Position numbers and translations under genes: made by a program
Assembly: GCF_009765875.1 (NCBI RefSeq)
Contig: NZ_LMUP01000016.1
Coordinates: 146,151-210,150, forward strand
DNA length: 64,000 bases
From: Pedobacter sp. L105
GTDB lineage: Bacteria; Bacteroidota; Bacteroidia; Sphingobacteriales; Sphingobacteriaceae
Direction: 5' to 3'
Part shown: piece by piece, positions 22,384-31,438 of the stretch
Layout of the letters: each line of letters begins with the position of its first letter
How positions within the stretch are numbered: the first letter of the stretch is position 1
The notes under the pieces: generated by a model
Seen by the model: only the letters and a program-made list of their open reading frames with translations
Told to the model about the DNA's origin: nothing
Databases searched by the model: none

Positions 22384-24843
22384 TTACTCATAAAAATACA
22401 CTCGTTTAACCCTTTGGGAAATATTTGTTAAAATCTCATAAGGGATGGTATCAATCTGTTCGGCTAAATCGGCAATAGTGAGCTGATCATTAAAAACAAC
22501 TACCTCATCTCCGGTTTTAACATCAAGGCCGGTTATATCCAGCATGCACATATCCATTGCAATAGATCCTACTGTTGGAACAGGTTTTCCGGCGACCAGC
22601 ATTTTCCCTACTCCGTTTCCAAAAGACCTGCGGTACCCATCGGCATAGCCGATTTTAACCGTTGCGATTGTTCCTCCTTCAGGAAGTATTCCCCTGCGCC
22701 CGTATCCTACGGTTTCCAGCGGACCAACAGTTTTAATTTGCGTAATGGTTGTTTTAAGTATAGCTACTGTTTGTAACCCCTGGTTCCCTTTTAGTCCTCC
22801 GTCAAAACCATATAAACCGATACCAATCCTTACCATATCCAATTGTGCTTCAGGATGTCTTGTAATACCCGAAGTGTTAGAAATATGGCGGATAAAATCA
22901 TAACCCAGCTCTGCCCTCAGTTCAATACTCATATCCAAATAACGCTGTATCTGGTATTTTGTGAACTCATCATGTTGCGGATCTTCACTGGCCACAAAAT
23001 GTGAAAAAGCCGAAACGATTTTGATCTTGTCTGTAGCTACTAAAATTGGCAATAGGCTGGTCAGATCAGGCTCTTCGAATCCCAGGCGGTGCATACCGGT
23101 ATCAAGCTTTAAATGCACAGGATAATAATACTGCGAATCGGGCAAAAACTCAATAAAGGCTTTCAGGATATCCAGATTGTAAAGTTCAGGCTCCAGCTTG
23201 TATTTTAAAATGGCCTCAAAAGCATATGGCTCGGGGCTCATGATCATAATAGGCAGCGTGATACCGGCTTTTCTCAAAGCAATGCCCTCGTCTGCATAAG
23301 CTACAGCCAGAAAATCCACTTTATGGTACTGTAACAGATTGGCAATTTCAAAACTTCCGCTACCATAAGAAAAGGCCTTCACCATCGCCATTACCTTTAC
23401 CCCGGGCTTTAATTTCGACTTATAAAACTTAAGGTTACCAGCTAAAGCGCTCAGGTCAATTTCCATCACGGTATCGTGAACCTTCTGGGTAAGCAGTTTA
23501 CTGATCCGTTCAAATTCAAAACGTCTCGCTCCTTTTACCAGGATCGTTTCATTAGCAAAATGTATGGCAGGGAAATTATTAACAAAATCCTGGGTGCTCT
23601 CGAAAAACAAACTTTCCACAGGAAAAAGCTGAGCAAAAGCTTTAATATGCGGGCCTACACCAACCAAGCGGTTCACCTGTTTCTGTTTCAGCAGGGCCGC
23701 AATTTCAGTATACAGGTCCTGGTCTGTTTTACCGGTTTCATAAATATCAGACAGGATCAGCGTTTTATTCAGATGCTGGTTTTGCAGCCGTAAAAAATCA
23801 AGTGCAATGGCCAGCGAAGAAATATCGGCACTATATGAATCATCGATCACGGAACACTGATTGATACCATTTTTTAACTCCAGACGCATATTCACTGCGG
23901 TCAGTTTCTCCAAACGGAGGTCAGCTTCCTGCGGGGTATAACCTAAGGCCAGTAAGGTTGCCCAGCAGATAATTCCATTTTCTACCGAAGCCCTGTCACT
24001 AAAAGGAATTAAACACTCAATTTCTTCCTTTTTATAAACTGCCCTTAAATAACTTCTTCCCTTGATAGGTTCTACAAAAAGAATTTCCAGATCGGCCTTA
24101 GTCCTGGTACTCCAGGAGAACTTCTTTCTTCCCGGCAGCTTTTTGTCTGCCAGCGATCCGGTATAATCGGGGGAATAAATGAAAAGATTAACATCGTTAA
24201 ATAACTTCAGTTTCTCCGCCAGCTTTTCTTTTGCAGAAGAAAACCCTTCTGCATGTGCCTCTCCAATATTTGTCAGTATGCCAATGGTAGGCTGTATAAT
24301 CTCAGCAAGCCTGCCCATTTCCCCATTCTTTGAAATACCAGCCTCAAAGATCCCCAAAGTATGCTCATTATTGATCTGCCATACCGATAGAGGTACACCT
24401 ATCTGGGAATTGAAACTTTTAGGGCTCCGCACAATGTTGTAATCTGAAGCCAGCAGCTGGTATAACCATTCCTTAACGATTGTTTTACCATTACTTCCGG
24501 TAATCGCCAAAACATCATAATCGAAATGACTGCGACGGTCGATAGCCAGTTGCTGTAAAGCCTCCAGTACATCCGGCACCAGCAGAAAATTTGCATCAGG
24601 AAAAGTATTTGCATAAGCCGGATTACTGATCACAAAACTTCTGATCCCGCTAGCATATGCATCACCGATAAACTCATGCCCATCGCGGTCTGCAGAGAGG
24701 GCAAAAAACAGCGATGTATCAGGCCTTCTTACACTCCTGCTGTCAATCAGCAGCGTATTGATTAAGGTTTCATATTTTAATTCGAAAAATTCAACGTTTA
24801 ATAATTCCGCAATATGCTCAATAGGGTAACTGTTTTCAATCAT
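22384..24843 (-). CDS. murF-alr: Bifunctional MurF ligase / alanine racemase
   Basis: This 819-residue fusion links two steps of peptidoglycan synthesis. The N-terminal MurF half adds D-Ala-D-Ala to UDP-MurNAc-tripeptide; its ATP loop is I-T-G-S-N-G-K-T (about 114-121), with N-I-G-E-A-H following. The C-terminal half, from about residue 455, is a PLP-dependent alanine racemase with the Schiff-base Lys in M-V-K-A-F-S-Y-G (about 486) and the catalytic Tyr region V-K-I-G-Y-A-D-G-Y-R-R. The fusion is typical of Bacteroidota and lets the enzyme supply D-Ala near its use. It is followed closely by the DUF502 gene. Confidence 0.96.
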   Translation of the reverse strand: MIENSYPIEHIAELLNVEFFELKYETLINTLLIDSRSVRRPDTSLFFALSADRDGHEFIGDAYASGIRSFVISNPAYANTFPDANFLLVPDVLEALQQLAIDRRSHFDYDVLAITGSNGKTIVKEWLYQLLASDYNIVRSPKSFNSQIGVPLSVWQINNEHTLGIFEAGISKNGEMGRLAEIIQPTIGILTNIGEAHAEGFSSAKEKLAEKLKLFNDVNLFIYSPDYTGSLADKKLPGRKKFSWSTRTKADLEILFVEPIKGRSYLRAVYKKEEIECLIPFSDRASVENGIICWATLLALGYTPQEADLRLEKLTAVNMRLELKNGINQCSVIDDSYSADISSLAIALDFLRLQNQHLNKTLILSDIYETGKTDQDLYTEIAALLKQKQVNRLVGVGPHIKAFAQLFPVESLFFESTQDFVNNFPAIHFANETILVKGARRFEFERISKLLTQKVHDTVMEIDLSALAGNLKFYKSKLKPGVKVMAMVKAFSYGSGSFEIANLLQYHKVDFLAVAYADEGIALRKAGITLPIMIMSPEPYAFEAILKYKLEPELYNLDILKAFIEFLPDSQYYYPVHLKLDTGMHRLGFEEPDLTSLLPILVATDKIKIVSAFSHFVASEDPQHDEFTKYQIQRYLDMSIELRAELGYDFIRHISNTSGITRHPEAQLDMVRIGIGLYGFDGGLKGNQGLQTVAILKTTITQIKTVGPLETVGYGRRGILPEGGTIATVKIGYADGYRRSFGNGVGKMLVAGKPVPTVGSIAMDMCMLDITGLDVKTGDEVVVFNDQLTIADLAEQIDTIPYEILTNISQRVKRVYFYE

Positions 24844-24918
24844 GGGTCAGGTTAAATGGAATGGCGCTAATTTAGTAAAAAGATAATGCAGATATTTGTA
24901 TGAGTTGATAATCATCCC

Positions 24919-25404
24919 TTGGAAAAAGAAAGAGCAAAACCTATATACGATAAAAGAACTGCTTTAGTTAAAGCAGAGAGTTACTGTGCCTATCAGGAAC
25001 GCGCCCAGCAGGAAGTAAGAGATAAGCTTTACGACTGGGGATTACACCATAATGAGGTAGAAGAAGTGATCACAGAACTCATCACCACTAACTTTCTGAA
25101 TGAAGAGCGTTTTGCCAATGCTTATGTATCCGGAAAGTTCAATATCAAGCGATGGGGCAAGATAAAGATCAAACAGGGACTGAAACTGAAAAAGATTCCG
25201 GAGAAAATGATCATTAAGGCATTAAATGCGATTGATTACGACGAATATCTTAAGACTATCCTTGCCGCTGCAGAGAAAAAATCGGCTGTATTGATAGAAA
25301 AAGATGTCTATAAAAAGAAATATAAACTCATTACCTACCTCATGGGCAAAGGCTTTGAGAGTAATTTAATTTCAGAAGTACTGAAGGACAATAACTTAAG
25401 CTAA
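24919..25404 (+). CDS. recX: Regulatory protein RecX
   Basis: RecX binds RecA filaments and limits RecA activity. The 161-residue protein shows the RecX three-helix repeats, with E-S-Y-C-A-Y-Q-E-R-A-Q-Q-E-V near 16-30, F-L-N-E-E-R-F-A-N-A-Y near 61-71 and R-W-G-K-I-K-I-K-Q-G-L near 77-88. The start is TTG at 24919. An in-frame TGA at 24901 closes the frame and no ATG lies between, so a TTG start is the only conventional choice. It is divergent from murF-alr. The tRNA cluster begins 137 bp later. Confidence 0.88.
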   Translation: MEKERAKPIYDKRTALVKAESYCAYQERAQQEVRDKLYDWGLHHNEVEEVITELITTNFLNEERFANAYVSGKFNIKRWGKIKIKQGLKLKKIPEKMIIKALNAIDYDEYLKTILAAAEKKSAVLIEKDVYKKKYKLITYLMGKGFESNLISEVLKDNNLS

Positions 25405-25430
25405 GCCCTCCATTTATTATCAAAAATAAC

Positions 25431-25460
25431 TTGACAGTAATCTAAAAGTATTTATATTTG
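25431..25460 (+). promoter_or_regulatory. Consensus Bacteroidota promoter of the tRNA cluster
   Basis: TTG (25431-25433) and TATATTTG (25453-25460) are separated by exactly 19 nt, a perfect match to TTG-N19-TAnnTTTG. The first tRNA starts 81 bp downstream. Confidence 0.85.
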
Positions 25461-25541
25461 CAAACCCAAACGGAAAGAAGCTAATCATTATTTAACTTGA
25501 ATCAGGAAGGGAAACATCGGATGATGTTCAATAAAACCAAT

Positions 25542-25614
<73 letters not shown>

Positions 25615-25660
25615 CTAAATGTATTCCTACCGGATATGTTTATTTAAAAGGTTAACACCT

Positions 25661-25745
25661 GCTCAGATGGTGGAACTGGTAGACACGCAGGACTTAAAAT
25701 CCTGTGACCTTAAAAGTCGTGCGGGTTCGATTCCCGCTCTGAGTA
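25661..25745 (+). tRNA. tRNA-Leu(TAA), first copy
   Basis: The anticodon arm CAGGA-CTTAAAA-TCCTG gives TAA. A long variable arm (GTGACCTTAAAAGTCGT region) marks a class II tRNA. The acceptor stem GCTCAGA/TCTGAGT has a terminal G-U pair. CCA is not encoded. Confidence 0.97.
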
Positions 25746-25792
25746 CAATAATACCTGTATCCTATATACAGCAATAACATTACCATACCAAT

Positions 25793-25865
<73 letters not shown>

Positions 25866-25867
25866 CT

Positions 25868-25897
25868 AAAGCCTTCTTTATTGAAGGCTTTTATTTT
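25868..25897 (+). terminator. Hairpin between tRNA-Gly copy 2 and tRNA-Leu copy 2
   Basis: AAAGCCTTC (25868-25876) pairs with GAAGGCTTT (25883-25891), followed by a T-rich tract. It looks like a terminator inside the cluster, or a processing signal. The first cassette has no such hairpin in its spacer. Confidence 0.55.
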
Positions 25898-25914
25898 TAA
25901 AAGGTTTTACACCT

Positions 25915-25999
25915 GCTCAGATGGTGGAACTGGTAGACACGCAGGACTTAAAATCCTGTGACCTTAAAAGTCGTGCGGGTTCGATTCCCGCTCTGAGTA
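25915..25999 (+). tRNA. tRNA-Leu(TAA), second copy
   Basis: Its sequence is identical to the copy at 25661-25745, with class II variable arm and anticodon TAA. Confidence 0.97.
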
Positions 26000-26008
26000 C
26001 TCAAACAG

Positions 26009-26052
26009 AAAAGCAAGTTGTTAATAGTAACAACTTGCTTTTCTTGTTTTTA
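26009..26052 (+). terminator. Strong terminator of the tRNA cluster
   Basis: A 15-bp stem, AAAAGCAAGTTGTTA (26009-26023) with TAACAACTTGCTTTT (26028-26042), has a four-base loop and a T-rich tail. It may also serve the convergent minus-strand gene at 26089. Confidence 0.9.
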
Positions 26053-26088
26053 TAAGCTTCGATTTATTCGCTTCTATAACGCACCCAT

Positions 26089-26709
26089 TTAGCTGTTCAC
26101 CACAACCACAGCCTGCCCCACGTAAACACGACTCTCCAATTGCTCCACCAGCCACATTGCCAGATCAGCTCTCGTAATCATATGGCCCACTTCTCCCTTT
26201 ACTAAAACCCGTACCTCCCCTGTCACATTCCCGTCGGTTAAAACAGGTGGACGCGAAATTATCCAGTCAAGTCCGCTTTCGCGAACAATCGCCTCCATTG
26301 CAGTCTTATCGGCTGTAATTCCACGTAAAAATGTCGGCACTAACAAGTAGCGATACCACCATGGTGATTGTTTTGCGCTCTCAGCCACTCCCATTGCAGA
26401 TACTACCAGCAACAGGCCAGTCACAGACTTCTTCATTGCGGAAACAATGTTTTGCATTGCTTCACGCTCCAGCGTCTGGTTCATCCACGGTGCATTTCCA
26501 CCGATACATACTATCACAGCATCCTGAAGATGCATAGCATACTGCACACGCTCAGCATCTAAAGCATCACCTGGAATAACTCGTACGCCAATCGGGAAGG
26601 ACAAACCGACATGACGTACCAGCACGCTCACGTCATGCCCCATCGCAATAGCCTGGTTCATCACTAATCTGCCAGTCCTGCCATTTGCCCCAAGCAAAAG
26701 AACCTTCAT
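26089..26709 (-). CDS. NAD(P)-binding oxidoreductase (NmrA/YwnB-like), probably acquired
   Basis: The 206-residue atypical SDR carries the dinucleotide motif G-A-N-G-R-T-G (about 8-14), then G-D-A-L-D and I-S-R-P-P-V-L-T-D-G, as in the NAD(P)H-binding family with YwnB and biliverdin-reductase-B-like proteins. The catalytic Y-x3-K is not evident. Two features set it apart from its neighbours: a strong Shine-Dalgarno AAGGAG seven bases before the ATG, and a G+C content near 53% (hand count of 26101-26220). Both suggest transfer from outside Bacteroidota. It lies next to a tRNA cluster, a frequent site of acquisition. Confidence 0.8.
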   Translation of the reverse strand: MKVLLLGANGRTGRLVMNQAIAMGHDVSVLVRHVGLSFPIGVRVIPGDALDAERVQYAMHLQDAVIVCIGGNAPWMNQTLEREAMQNIVSAMKKSVTGLLLVVSAMGVAESAKQSPWWYRYLLVPTFLRGITADKTAMEAIVRESGLDWIISRPPVLTDGNVTGEVRVLVKGEVGHMITRADLAMWLVEQLESRVYVGQAVVVVNS

Positions 26710-26807
26710 AGCAAATCTCCTTTTCCTTCATCTTTTACACTAGAGAAACCTTCAAATACACACATAAATTATTATTTAATAAAATTCATAAACACCAGTC
26801 TGAATAT

Positions 26808-26829
26808 GATATGATTATTTGATCATATC
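26808..26829. promoter_or_regulatory. Operator-like inverted repeat
   Basis: GATATGAT (26808-26815) and ATCATATC (26822-26829) form a perfect 8-bp inverted repeat with a 6-bp spacer, about 100 bp before the oxidoreductase start. A second, shorter repeat ACGCG-N8-CGCGT follows at 26838-26855. The size suits a dimeric repressor site; no cognate regulator is identified. Confidence 0.4.
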
Positions 26830-26883
26830 AAAGTAATACGCGTCGTTAAGCGCGTGAAGTCAATAAATTAAAAATAGCTGCCC

Positions 26884-27786
26884 TTAATTGAGGTTGCGAT
26901 AATTGCTCGGAGAATAACCTGTCTTTTGCTTGAACAGCCGGGTAAAATGTGGTGGATTCTCAAAACCAAGCATGTAAGCTATTTCACTAACGGATTTGCC
27001 AGTACTCAATAATAAAGCTTTTGCCTTATCAAGCAACTGTAAGTGAATATGTTCCTGTGTTGTTTTTCCAGTAAACTTTTGCAGAAGATCCGAAAGATAG
27101 TTTGGTGATAGATTCAACTGTTCGGCAAATCTTTTCACCCCCGGAAGCCCAATGTTTATCAGTGTATCCTGTGCAAAATGATCTTTCAATAATCTTTCGA
27201 AAGCCTGTACCACATCAGTGTTAACTTTTTCACGGGTGTAAAATTGACGGTCATAGAAGCGGCTGCAATAATTCAGCAACATTTCGATGTTATTCTGGAT
27301 TAAGGTTTGTGTATGCTTATCCACATTTTGACCACATTCCTGTTCAATCTTTTTTACACAGTCGAACAAAGCAAGCTTTTCCTCTTCGGAGACGTGCAGA
27401 GCCTCATTTGATTCATAATTAAAAAAGGAATATTGCCCCATCCTTTGACCAAGCGGAGAATGATGAATCAGATCCGGATGAAAAAACAGTGCCCAGCCTT
27501 CTTCAAGTGACTGGGCAGATATCGGTTTGGTTGCCTGTCCTGGTGCAGTAAACATGAGCGAGCCCTCGCTAAAGTCGTAATACGAGCGGCCATACCGTAA
27601 CACACCACTGAATTTTTTGCAGAAAATGGTATAAAAGTCCAGCCGGTAGGAAAGCCCGCTTCTATCCCCTTGAAAATGGTGTTTTGTTAAATCAATAACA
27701 GTAACCAGAGGATGACGCGGTTTACCGCAACCCCATAATTCATGCACCTCGCTAATTGTTTGAACGTCAATATATTTTTCCTGCAT
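26884..27786 (-). CDS. AraC-family transcriptional regulator
   Basis: The 300-residue regulator has an N-terminal cupin-like sensing domain (about 20-170) and a C-terminal AraC DNA-binding domain with two helix-turn-helix motifs, ending with the signature I-A-Y-M-L-G-F-E-N-P-P-H-F-T-R-L-F-K-Q-K-T-G-Y-S-P. I use the ATG at 27786; a GTG lies one codon upstream. It follows an SDR gene after 37 bp on the same strand. AraC-SDR pairs are common in Bacteroidota, so it probably controls that SDR. It may also act on the divergent operon at 29038, which is inference. Confidence 0.9.
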   Translation of the reverse strand: MQEKYIDVQTISEVHELWGCGKPRHPLVTVIDLTKHHFQGDRSGLSYRLDFYTIFCKKFSGVLRYGRSYYDFSEGSLMFTAPGQATKPISAQSLEEGWALFFHPDLIHHSPLGQRMGQYSFFNYESNEALHVSEEEKLALFDCVKKIEQECGQNVDKHTQTLIQNNIEMLLNYCSRFYDRQFYTREKVNTDVVQAFERLLKDHFAQDTLINIGLPGVKRFAEQLNLSPNYLSDLLQKFTGKTTQEHIHLQLLDKAKALLLSTGKSVSEIAYMLGFENPPHFTRLFKQKTGYSPSNYRNLN

Positions 27787-27823
27787 CACAACTCAATTAA
27801 ATCACAACCCAATGGGCAATTTA

Positions 27824-28639
27824 CTAATTTACAAAACGATCACGCATTATCTTTATGAAATCCTGATCGCTGTTTTCATATTTTGTATCGATATAAAACT
27901 GGGCATCCTCGCCGACAACATAGCGTAATTGTGCTTTTTCGTCGGTTGCAGCCTCGTATATCGAATGGGCAACATCCTCAGGTGTAGCTTTTGGCAAATG
28001 TCCTGTGGTTGATTGATAGCGCCCAAAAAAATTGCCCATTATTGGATTGTACTCCAGAATTTCGTTTTTAATCATTTCCAGGCCATTTCTGAAATTAGTA
28101 GCTACGCCACCTGGTTCGATAATTTTAACGGAGATGCCAAATGCAGAAACTTCGTGTGAAAGCGATTCTGAAAATCCTTCAACCGCAAATTTGCTGCTGT
28201 TATATAAACTGCCGAAAGGCAATCCGATCTGACCTCCAAAGGAAGATATATTAATGATGTGACCGCTACCCTGCTTCCGCATTAGTGGCAACACAGCACT
28301 CGTCACATCCATCAGCCCAAATACATTAACGGCATATTGCTTGCGAATTTGTTCTGGTGTAGCAGACTCAAAAACACCCATCAAACCGAAGCCCGCATTG
28401 TTCACCAATACATCTATGCCTCCAAAATGTTGGATAGCCGCTTTTATAGCATTTTGAATTGATTCTGGTTCCTGTACATCTAAGCGGATTACCAATACAT
28501 TTTCTAATTCACCAAGTTCCTGTTCGTCTTCAGGTGATCGCATTGTTGCAACTACGTTCCAGCCTTTTTCCTGAAATAACCTGGCGGTTTCCCTGCCGAA
28601 CCCTGACGATGCTCCTGTGATAATTACTGTTTTACTCAT
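27824..28639 (-). CDS. Short-chain dehydrogenase/reductase
   Basis: This 271-residue classical SDR starts at the ATG at 28639, giving M-S-K-T-V-I-I-T-G-A-S-S-G-F-G-R; eight open codons upstream lack family features. The cofactor motif T-G-A-S-S-G-F-G, N-N-A-G-F-G, the catalytic I-S-S-F-G-G and Y-N-S-S-K segments are all present. The W-N-V-V-A-T-M-R-S-P motif suggests NADP preference (Arg after strand 2). The substrate is unknown. It precedes the AraC regulator and is divergent from the eight-gene oxidoreductase operon. Confidence 0.88.
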   Translation of the reverse strand: MSKTVIITGASSGFGRETARLFQEKGWNVVATMRSPEDEQELGELENVLVIRLDVQEPESIQNAIKAAIQHFGGIDVLVNNAGFGLMGVFESATPEQIRKQYAVNVFGLMDVTSAVLPLMRKQGSGHIINISSFGGQIGLPFGSLYNSSKFAVEGFSESLSHEVSAFGISVKIIEPGGVATNFRNGLEMIKNEILEYNPIMGNFFGRYQSTTGHLPKATPEDVAHSIYEAATDEKAQLRYVVGEDAQFYIDTKYENSDQDFIKIMRDRFVN

Positions 28640-29037
28640 GATATTATTCTTTTGTTTATACAAAGATGCGGGCTACAGTTAATGCTGGCTTACCCGATTC
28701 TTTGGATCACTTACCCGTTTTACGGTTTGATCGAATTATATATAAAACAAATTTGCCATCAAACCTGCCAATCAACCCAACAACTCAATTAAATCACTTT
28801 AAATCAGCTATATAAATACAAAAAATCAAAATTTTGAGAAAAGATCTTGTTTTGAATTTATTAATTATATAATTTCAAATAACCAATATAAACCTGTCTT
28901 TTAATGCTCTCATAATAAGATACATACAAGATAAATTTTACCTATTTATCCGAAAAAATATACTTAATGTGATATAAAAGATTGATTGATTATTTAATTT
29001 TTAATTATTAACCTCTTTATTCAATTATTTTATTTAT
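28640..29037. other. Divergent AT-rich intergenic region before the eight-gene operon
   Basis: Almost 400 bp separate the SDR start from the operon start. It must hold the operon promoter, yet I find no exact TAnnTTTG with a -33 TTG on the plus strand. It has no convincing reading frame or RNA gene. Direct short repeats such as GATTGATTGATT near 28980 are present. Confidence 0.5.
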
Positions 29038-30045
29038 ATGCATTTTTTTGATGTATTCCCATTTGAATCATACGATGGTTTTAAATGCAATTTATGGAGA
29101 TTACAACCTGCTAAAAGCCCAACAAAAGGTCCTGTTTTATTAGTGCATGGTGCAGGTGTAAGAAGTAATATTTTCAATGCCCCAAATGATAAAAATCTTC
29201 TTGATGCCTTAACCGAAGCTGGCTATGATGTGTGGCTGGAAAACTGGCGCGGAAGCATGGAATGTGAAAATAATGAATGGAACCTTGATATTGTTGCAGA
29301 CAACGATCATCCTGCTGCTGTAGAAGAAGTATGCAGATTAACAGGATACTCAACTATAAAAGCGATCATTCATTGTCAGGGATCAACCAGTTTTATGATC
29401 TCTGCAATAAAAGGACTGATACCACAGGTTACAACGATTATCAGCAATGCCGTCTCCTTACATCCTGTAGTGTCCCGGGCTTCAGAAATAAAAATAAAAG
29501 GCCTTGTCCCGATAGTTAAATTGATGACCAGTTACCTCAATCCACACTGGGGAGATGAGGCGCCTGATCTGAAATCAAAACTATTTCGCTCACTGGTTAA
29601 CCTTACACACCGGGAAAATGACACCAGCGTAGGCAAATTCGTAAGTTTTACCTATGGCGTTGGCCATCCGGCTTTATGGGAACTCAATAACCTGACCGAT
29701 ACCACCAAAAATTGGATAAGGGAAGAATTTGGCTATGTCCCGATGTCGTTCTTCGATCATATTACAAAATGTATTACTGCAGGTGCACTCGTATCTGCTG
29801 ATGGAAAGATCAATTATAGCACATCGGCACCAAAAACAAATGCCCGTTTTGCATTTTTTGCCGGTAAGCTGAACAAGTGTTTTCGAAGCGCCAGTCAGGT
29901 AAATACGTTCAACTTCTTTGATGCTTACCAGCCTGACTACCATAAGTTATATCTCTATGATACCTATAGCCACCTGGATATTTTTATGGGTAAAAATGCA
30001 TACAAAGACATTTTCCCCGCTATGATCTACGAACTCAAAAACTAA
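29038..30045 (+). CDS. Alpha/beta hydrolase with Cys at the nucleophile position
   Basis: The 335-residue protein has the alpha/beta hydrolase start (L-L-V-H-G-A-G-V-R-S-N, about 37-47), the N-W-R-G-S segment, and at the nucleophile elbow I-H-C-Q-G-S (Cys about 112) in place of the usual G-x-S-x-G. A late Asp/His pair (Y-S-H-L-D-I-F) lies near 315. Proteins of this look are, to my knowledge, found fused or next to cholesterol oxidase-like GMC oxidoreductases in other bacteria, and a GMC gene is the last gene of this operon. No signal peptide is seen. The substrate is unknown; an ester or acyl group on a lipid is inferred. Confidence 0.8.
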   Translation: MHFFDVFPFESYDGFKCNLWRLQPAKSPTKGPVLLVHGAGVRSNIFNAPNDKNLLDALTEAGYDVWLENWRGSMECENNEWNLDIVADNDHPAAVEEVCRLTGYSTIKAIIHCQGSTSFMISAIKGLIPQVTTIISNAVSLHPVVSRASEIKIKGLVPIVKLMTSYLNPHWGDEAPDLKSKLFRSLVNLTHRENDTSVGKFVSFTYGVGHPALWELNNLTDTTKNWIREEFGYVPMSFFDHITKCITAGALVSADGKINYSTSAPKTNARFAFFAGKLNKCFRSASQVNTFNFFDAYQPDYHKLYLYDTYSHLDIFMGKNAYKDIFPAMIYELKN

Positions 30046-30055
30046 AACAAATATA

Positions 30056-30946
30056 ATGGGAATACCAAAAAGGATTAAGAATTATAGCGGACGTTATGCT
30101 TTAGTAGACGGGGTGCCGTTTACCATGCCGGTCGCGACTAAAAATTCACCTGCTTTAATGGCTGCTTTTTTATGCGATTATGATAAAGCAAATCAACTAT
30201 TACCGGGCAATGAACTACATGCAGTAAAATACATCAATGGCAAAGCCATTTTCATGGTCACTGTGATCAATTACCTCCATACCAATATTGGTAAATACAT
30301 TGAATACAGTATTGCTATTGCCTGTACAAGAGGGCCAAAACCAGCACCAAGAATGTTGCCGGCGGTTTTCATGAAACACTATCACACCGGCCAATATATA
30401 TTGGAACTGCCGGTAAGTACAGAAGTTTCTGTAAAAGGCGGAAAAGGAATTTGGGGAATGCCCAAACACCAGGCAAACCTCGACTTCAAAATCACTGACA
30501 ACCAGGTATCTGCCCAGTATGAACTTGATGGCAAATTTGCCTTTCGGATAGAAATAGATAAACCTAATAGTTGCAATTTCCCGCTAAATGTAGGTACGGT
30601 AAATTACAGTCACTTCCGCAATATGCTGATGGCCTCCAATATCTATTTTGATGCCAAAGCAGGTATTAAAATAGGTAAAAAAGCTAAAGGCAGTTTATAT
30701 ATAGGTGATCATCCGCGTACTGCATACATGCGGGATCTGGAAATTGAAAGCAACCCTCTTTTTACGGCTTTTATGCCCAATGCAAACGGTGTTTTAGACG
30801 ACCATTTTGAATGCTGGTTTATGACCTACGACAATAAACCACAGAACGTTACCCCCGAAGATTTTTCAAGCGTGATCGACCTTAAACTCAATGAAGACTG
30901 GCTTCCTTCACCAACTATTACTGATTATGAAAAATTCAAAATATAA
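30056..30946 (+). CDS. Acetoacetate decarboxylase-family protein
   Basis: The 296-residue protein resembles acetoacetate decarboxylase-like (ADC superfamily) beta-barrels. The segment W-G-M-P-K-H-Q-A (about 132-139) matches the family's P-K motif that carries the Schiff-base lysine region. F-T-M-P-V and Y-L-H-T-N-I-G-K-Y-I-E-Y are further family-like segments. Only one Lys is present where classical ADC has two adjacent ones, so simple acetoacetate decarboxylation is not assured. ADC-like proteins include aldolase-dehydratase variants. It starts 10 bp after the hydrolase gene. Confidence 0.78.
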   Translation: MGIPKRIKNYSGRYALVDGVPFTMPVATKNSPALMAAFLCDYDKANQLLPGNELHAVKYINGKAIFMVTVINYLHTNIGKYIEYSIAIACTRGPKPAPRMLPAVFMKHYHTGQYILELPVSTEVSVKGGKGIWGMPKHQANLDFKITDNQVSAQYELDGKFAFRIEIDKPNSCNFPLNVGTVNYSHFRNMLMASNIYFDAKAGIKIGKKAKGSLYIGDHPRTAYMRDLEIESNPLFTAFMPNANGVLDDHFECWFMTYDNKPQNVTPEDFSSVIDLKLNEDWLPSPTITDYEKFKI

Positions 30947-30949
30947 GCG

Positions 30950-31438
30950 ATGAAGACATATCTACTTACTATTAATAAAGCGGTTTTATTTGCCTGCCTT
31001 TCTATGTATTTCGGAACCGGATGGTCACTGGCATTATTCTCCTTTCCCATTGCACCAGACCTTACACCAGCAACCTACTACAATCAGTTTGTTCCTCAGG
31101 TTACCGCGGCAACACACTTTTTTACTTACATGACCCAATTAATGATGTTATGCTCAGCAGTAATGATCATTGAAAAATTCAGAAGCCCCGAAAAGTGGTA
31201 TCCCATCCTTATTCTTCTACTTATCATCATCACCACCGCCGTTACCATAGTTTATATTTTCCCTTACAACAACAGGATGGCAGCAGGTATAACTGATCCG
31301 GCAGAACTAAAAACTGTATTAAAAGCATGGATACACCTGAACATCCTGCGGGTCTGTATATGGACCGTGATGTGGCTGTTGATGGTAGTGTACTATTCAG
31401 TTTTAGCTTTTCAATCCTCTAAAAATCCTCAATCATGA
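30950..31438 (+). CDS. Four-helix membrane protein (DUF1772-like)
   Basis: The 162-residue protein shows four hydrophobic helices (about 8-30, 55-76, 83-104 and 130-152) with a loop containing P-Y-N-N-R-M-A-A-G. The pattern, including the aromatic G-x-x-W near the first helix and the N-N-R-M loop, resembles DUF1772 or anthrone-oxygenase-like membrane proteins. Its function is unknown. It lies 3 bp after the ADC-like gene and overlaps the next gene by ATGA. Confidence 0.65.
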   Translation: MKTYLLTINKAVLFACLSMYFGTGWSLALFSFPIAPDLTPATYYNQFVPQVTAATHFFTYMTQLMMLCSAVMIIEKFRSPEKWYPILILLLIIITTAVTIVYIFPYNNRMAAGITDPAELKTVLKAWIHLNILRVCIWTVMWLLMVVYYSVLAFQSSKNPQS

